A stretch of 64,000 nucleotides of DNA from Argopecten irradians. Its lineage: Eukaryota; Mollusca; Bivalvia; Pectinida; Pectinidae. Positions 61,464-64,000 of this stretch are shown here, in pieces. Location: NCBI RefSeq assembly GCF_041381155.1, contig NC_091144.1:18919544-18983543 (forward strand), given 5' to 3'. Below the pieces are notes generated by a model. That model searched no databases. It was given only the letters and a program-made list of their open reading frames with translations, and was not told the DNA's origin. Within the stretch, counting starts at the first letter, position 1, and each line of letters opens with the position of its first letter. The translations under genes and the position numbers were made by a program.

Positions 61464-62883
61464 GGGATATGTAATATGTCAGACTCTCACTATACACTGA
61501 AGTAGTATCACGTAGTGTGTATAGTGAAGATCACTATTTAAATGAAATTGGTACATTAACTTATAGTAATCATCTTTCAAATCAAATATTCACTTAATTG
61601 ATATCATAGTTGACTTATATTTCGTTGAAAAATCCCGAAAAGTTATATTTCCAAAAGTACGTATGAGCGTTATTAAGCGTGAGTGTATAATTGCTAGGCG
61701 CGGTTGGTAAGTCGACATTGAGTCTATTATAGGTATTCTAAAGTACCGATACTTTATCAATATTAAATGGTATTTATAGTACACATAGAAATTCCGTCTA
61801 ATTTCTCTGGCATACAGTAAGTAATAAAATATATATTTTGACAAAGTATTAAAATATTGAATTGGAAGATAAGATATTCACATTTCAAGCAGGATGCCTG
61901 ACGGCTTATGTAGTCGGTAATTCATTATAAATGTCTGTGTGTTGACAAACCAGAGCTAACGACGATTATGGTAATACTACATATTGAAAATTGCCTAGAG
62001 CTGTTTATCTTTTGCATCAGAAGGAAACGTTATGTTTCTTATTTCTTCTTTAATTTGGGCAAAGCTTTATTCTGTACGTTTTATGGAATATATTATGATT
62101 AAGAACCTGTTCATATTTCACGTATACATGTACATGTAATTAGTAATTATTTGTGGATTTTTTTTCTGTCGCATTTATGTTAAAACCAGAGACAGACAAC
62201 TCGTTCGTACCATTGCACATATATATAGAGTTATCGTTCTTGATCTATAGCTCTTTAGTGAAAAAGTAAAACATGCAGCAAAGACCTTGATTTTAGATGA
62301 ATATCACCCGATATTTGGAATACCACCAGTTGAGGATTTTAATCAGCGTTATAGCTACTTAACTTAAACATTCTGATAACAAAATCCAATACAATTGGGA
62401 ACTTCGTACATGTAACACCCCCCCTAGCTTTCCCAACATTGTTTACATCGGTTTTCGGTTTAAATCATTATCATCAGCGACATAATTGGCGTCTCGGCTT
62501 TTCTGCGTGCTTGATATTTTTTCTCTTCGTGGTAAGTAGCCATTTTGCAACCATTGTGTTCTTAACGTAAATTACAAGCATTATTTCTACACATCAACAA
62601 AGTAAGGACAGAGGTTGGAGATTTGATTCTGGAGTCAGATTCTTACTTATCTCTTTTGTTGATCTTTGAGCAGATTCAACGTAAATGCCTGTCGTTACTT
62701 AAATGAATATAACGATCACTGTAAGCGGACAGGTTATATACTTTTGATAGAACTTCATGTGTACCAATCAAATACTGAAATGAAAATGTAATTATCTTTC
62801 CTACATATTCAATGTAAACTAAGTTGTTATTTCTATTTGTGAATGATATGCCATATTTTCCATACTTTAGCATTAAGACCTAC

Positions 62884-62963
62884 CCTTCTGAGGCCAGCTC
62901 ATCTGTCGACACAAGGAACTGAACCTTCCGTATCGAAGGTAAAGTTAATGTGTCCGTCGCCAT
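62884..62963 (-). CDS. First coding exon of a - strand gene
   Basis: The ATG at 62963 lies in AAGATGGCG, a strong start context. It opens 26 codons, MATDTLTLPSIRKVQFLVST then DELASE, and ends GG|GTAGGT in phase 2. The sequence is GC-richer than its surroundings. The downstream exons are not identified with certainty; candidates are 48473, 50818 and the coiled-coil exon at 36271. Confidence 0.55.
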
Positions 62964-63013
62964 CTTAAATAATCCTCAACGAAATAATCCATTCGGGGCG
63001 AAATGATTTCACA

Positions 63014-63021
63014 TTTGCATA
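63014..63021 (-). promoter_or_regulatory. Octamer motif upstream of the 62963 start
   Basis: ATGCAAAT on the - strand, about 50 bp upstream of the start codon at 62963; a consensus POU-domain (Oct) binding site. No TATA box is evident near it. An 8-base motif can occur by chance. Confidence 0.3.
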
Positions 63022-63437
63022 AATAAAGGTCGACGTTCGTTAAGATCCAGTAAATCAAAATCACATTTCACGTGTTAATCACTTGTGCTCCTCGAATATT
63101 GGTAAAAATGGAGAACGACATAGAAAGGTTTTAATCCTAGTGTATTAACAATAAATCAATCATTTCATACGTCAATGAATACGTTTTCACTCTTAAGTTC
63201 AGAGATCTATTTATTCCATTAGGAAAGGTACATAAAATCATTGAGTGGCAAAAGACTATGAATAACTTTAATTACTGTCCCGTGCTTGGCTTTATGTTCC
63301 TTAATACATATTCTAATTGCTTCGTTGAAAGCACAAAAACCGGAGAATCAAGCTTTTTTAAAACCATGTTAGAAACATGTCAACTGGTTTGTATGATCTC
63401 CACAAGTAAATGACGAAGTTTCCTAAAATATTTTCAG

Positions 63438-63592
63438 TTCCAAAATTCCAGAAACTTATTCCAGGTGATCTGACAAGACGATTCGCGTGCACAGCTGGAA
63501 ACCGCACAGATCAAATACAAACTGTTAAACACATGGTAATACCATTGGCAGACTTTTACCTCGAATCTAACCAAGTGTGTTACGATGTTTAA
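63438..63592 (+). CDS. Possible terminal exon, orphan
   Basis: It follows aatattttcag and is open only in phase 1: PKFQKLIPGDLTRRFACTAG, NRTDQIQTVKHM, then either a donor at 63536 (ATG|GTAATA) or continuation to VIPLADFYLESNQVCYDV and stop at 63592. The - strand is also partly open. No family recognised. Confidence 0.3.
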
Positions 63593-63922
63593 ATCTAACT
63601 AAACAAATAACACGACAGCTATACCTCCTACCTATCCTTACATAAGTATAATATAAAATCATCCGAGCGTGAAGCAACTGTGAAATCGATCGATTTTATA
63701 TATACTGATGTTTAGTTTGTCATTCAACTATATGCTCTCTATCATGGCGACTATTGACGAGTGTTTTTGCAACAAGTGTATAAATATAATGTAGTTTATT
63801 TATCAATAATCAATACCACATTCGACGCCCCGTGAACTGTTGTGCTTTGTTAAAGACGAACCAACGAGTATTTACATGCGGGAATCCAAGGAGACTTGAC
63901 ACCACATATATACATGTACTAC

Positions 63923-63925
<3 letters not shown>

Positions 63926-63953
<28 letters not shown>
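63926..63953. repeat. TA dinucleotide microsatellite
   Basis: Fourteen uninterrupted TA units. Confidence 0.95.
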
Positions 63954-64000
63954 CCGTCTGCTGCAGATGTTTAATGAGGCACCAACCTGTCAATAGTAAA

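Larger units (their letters stand above)
39485..62883. other. Long stretch with isolated candidate exons but no complete gene
   Basis: AT-rich sequence with repeats and the separate candidate exons listed here. It may be the upstream part of the coiled-coil gene, introns of a gene starting at 62963, or both. Possible + strand exons (40570-40656, open, ending at a GTAAGT; 53907-53984) cannot be linked to a frame. Confidence 0.4.

Noticed and set aside
1..64000. CRISPR arrays, bacterial operons, rRNA genes or viral genes
   Set aside because: The tandem arrays have no spacer-repeat structure, genes have introns, and nothing resembling rRNA or viral proteins was seen.

Overview
The window looks like nuclear DNA of a marine bivalve mollusc, probably scallop-like. 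It is AT-rich, genes are split by long introns, and the repeats are typical of bivalves: roughly 155-158 bp tandem cores in mobile elements that begin ACAAGAGG/ACAAGAGA and carry GGAC-type microsatellites, plus tRNA-derived SINE pieces. No prokaryotic or viral gene organisation is visible. The species assignment is inference.

Three genes can be read with consistent splice phases. (1) On the + strand, 60-2520 holds the last two coding exons of an NHLRC2 homologue. They are separated by a 2 kb intron that either starts with GC or uses a weaker GT donor six bases upstream. (2) On the - strand, 18957-13657 holds a complete five-coding-exon gene for a 390-residue secreted protein. It has a signal peptide, a long pro-region, an RVIR cleavage site and a nine-cysteine C-terminal cystine knot of the Noggin/Trunk/PTTH or IL-17 kind. 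A TATA box and a non-coding first exon lie upstream. (3) On the - strand, 39484-24399 holds a nine-coding-exon gene for a 688-residue lysine-rich coiled-coil protein that I cannot assign to a family. It includes a 13-residue tandem repeat exon and two microexons, and the nine exons sum exactly to an open frame. Genes 1 and 2 converge; genes 2 and 3 follow each other on the - strand.

From about 37 kb to 63 kb no gene can be completed. The - strand there carries a series of short ATG-plus-splice-donor exons (37488, 41283, 44429, 56872, 62963) and a larger exon at 48184-48473. All end in phase 2, the phase required by the second exon of gene 3. They may be alternative first exons of gene 3 or starts of separate genes; donors in other phases also occur here.

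Mobile and repeated DNA: a 2 kb element with a 155 bp tandem core (6683-8656, minus orientation), a related-design element with a 158 bp core (31041-32917, plus orientation), a smaller element pair (8830-9266), two copies of a hairpin element in opposite orientation (28551-29006 and 57721-58198), several SINE fragments, a possible copia-type LTR boundary (46613), a 300 bp tandem triplication (42550-43330), an intronic minisatellite (34720-35290) and a TA microsatellite at the right end. The rest is AT-rich intron or intergenic sequence in which I see nothing definite.
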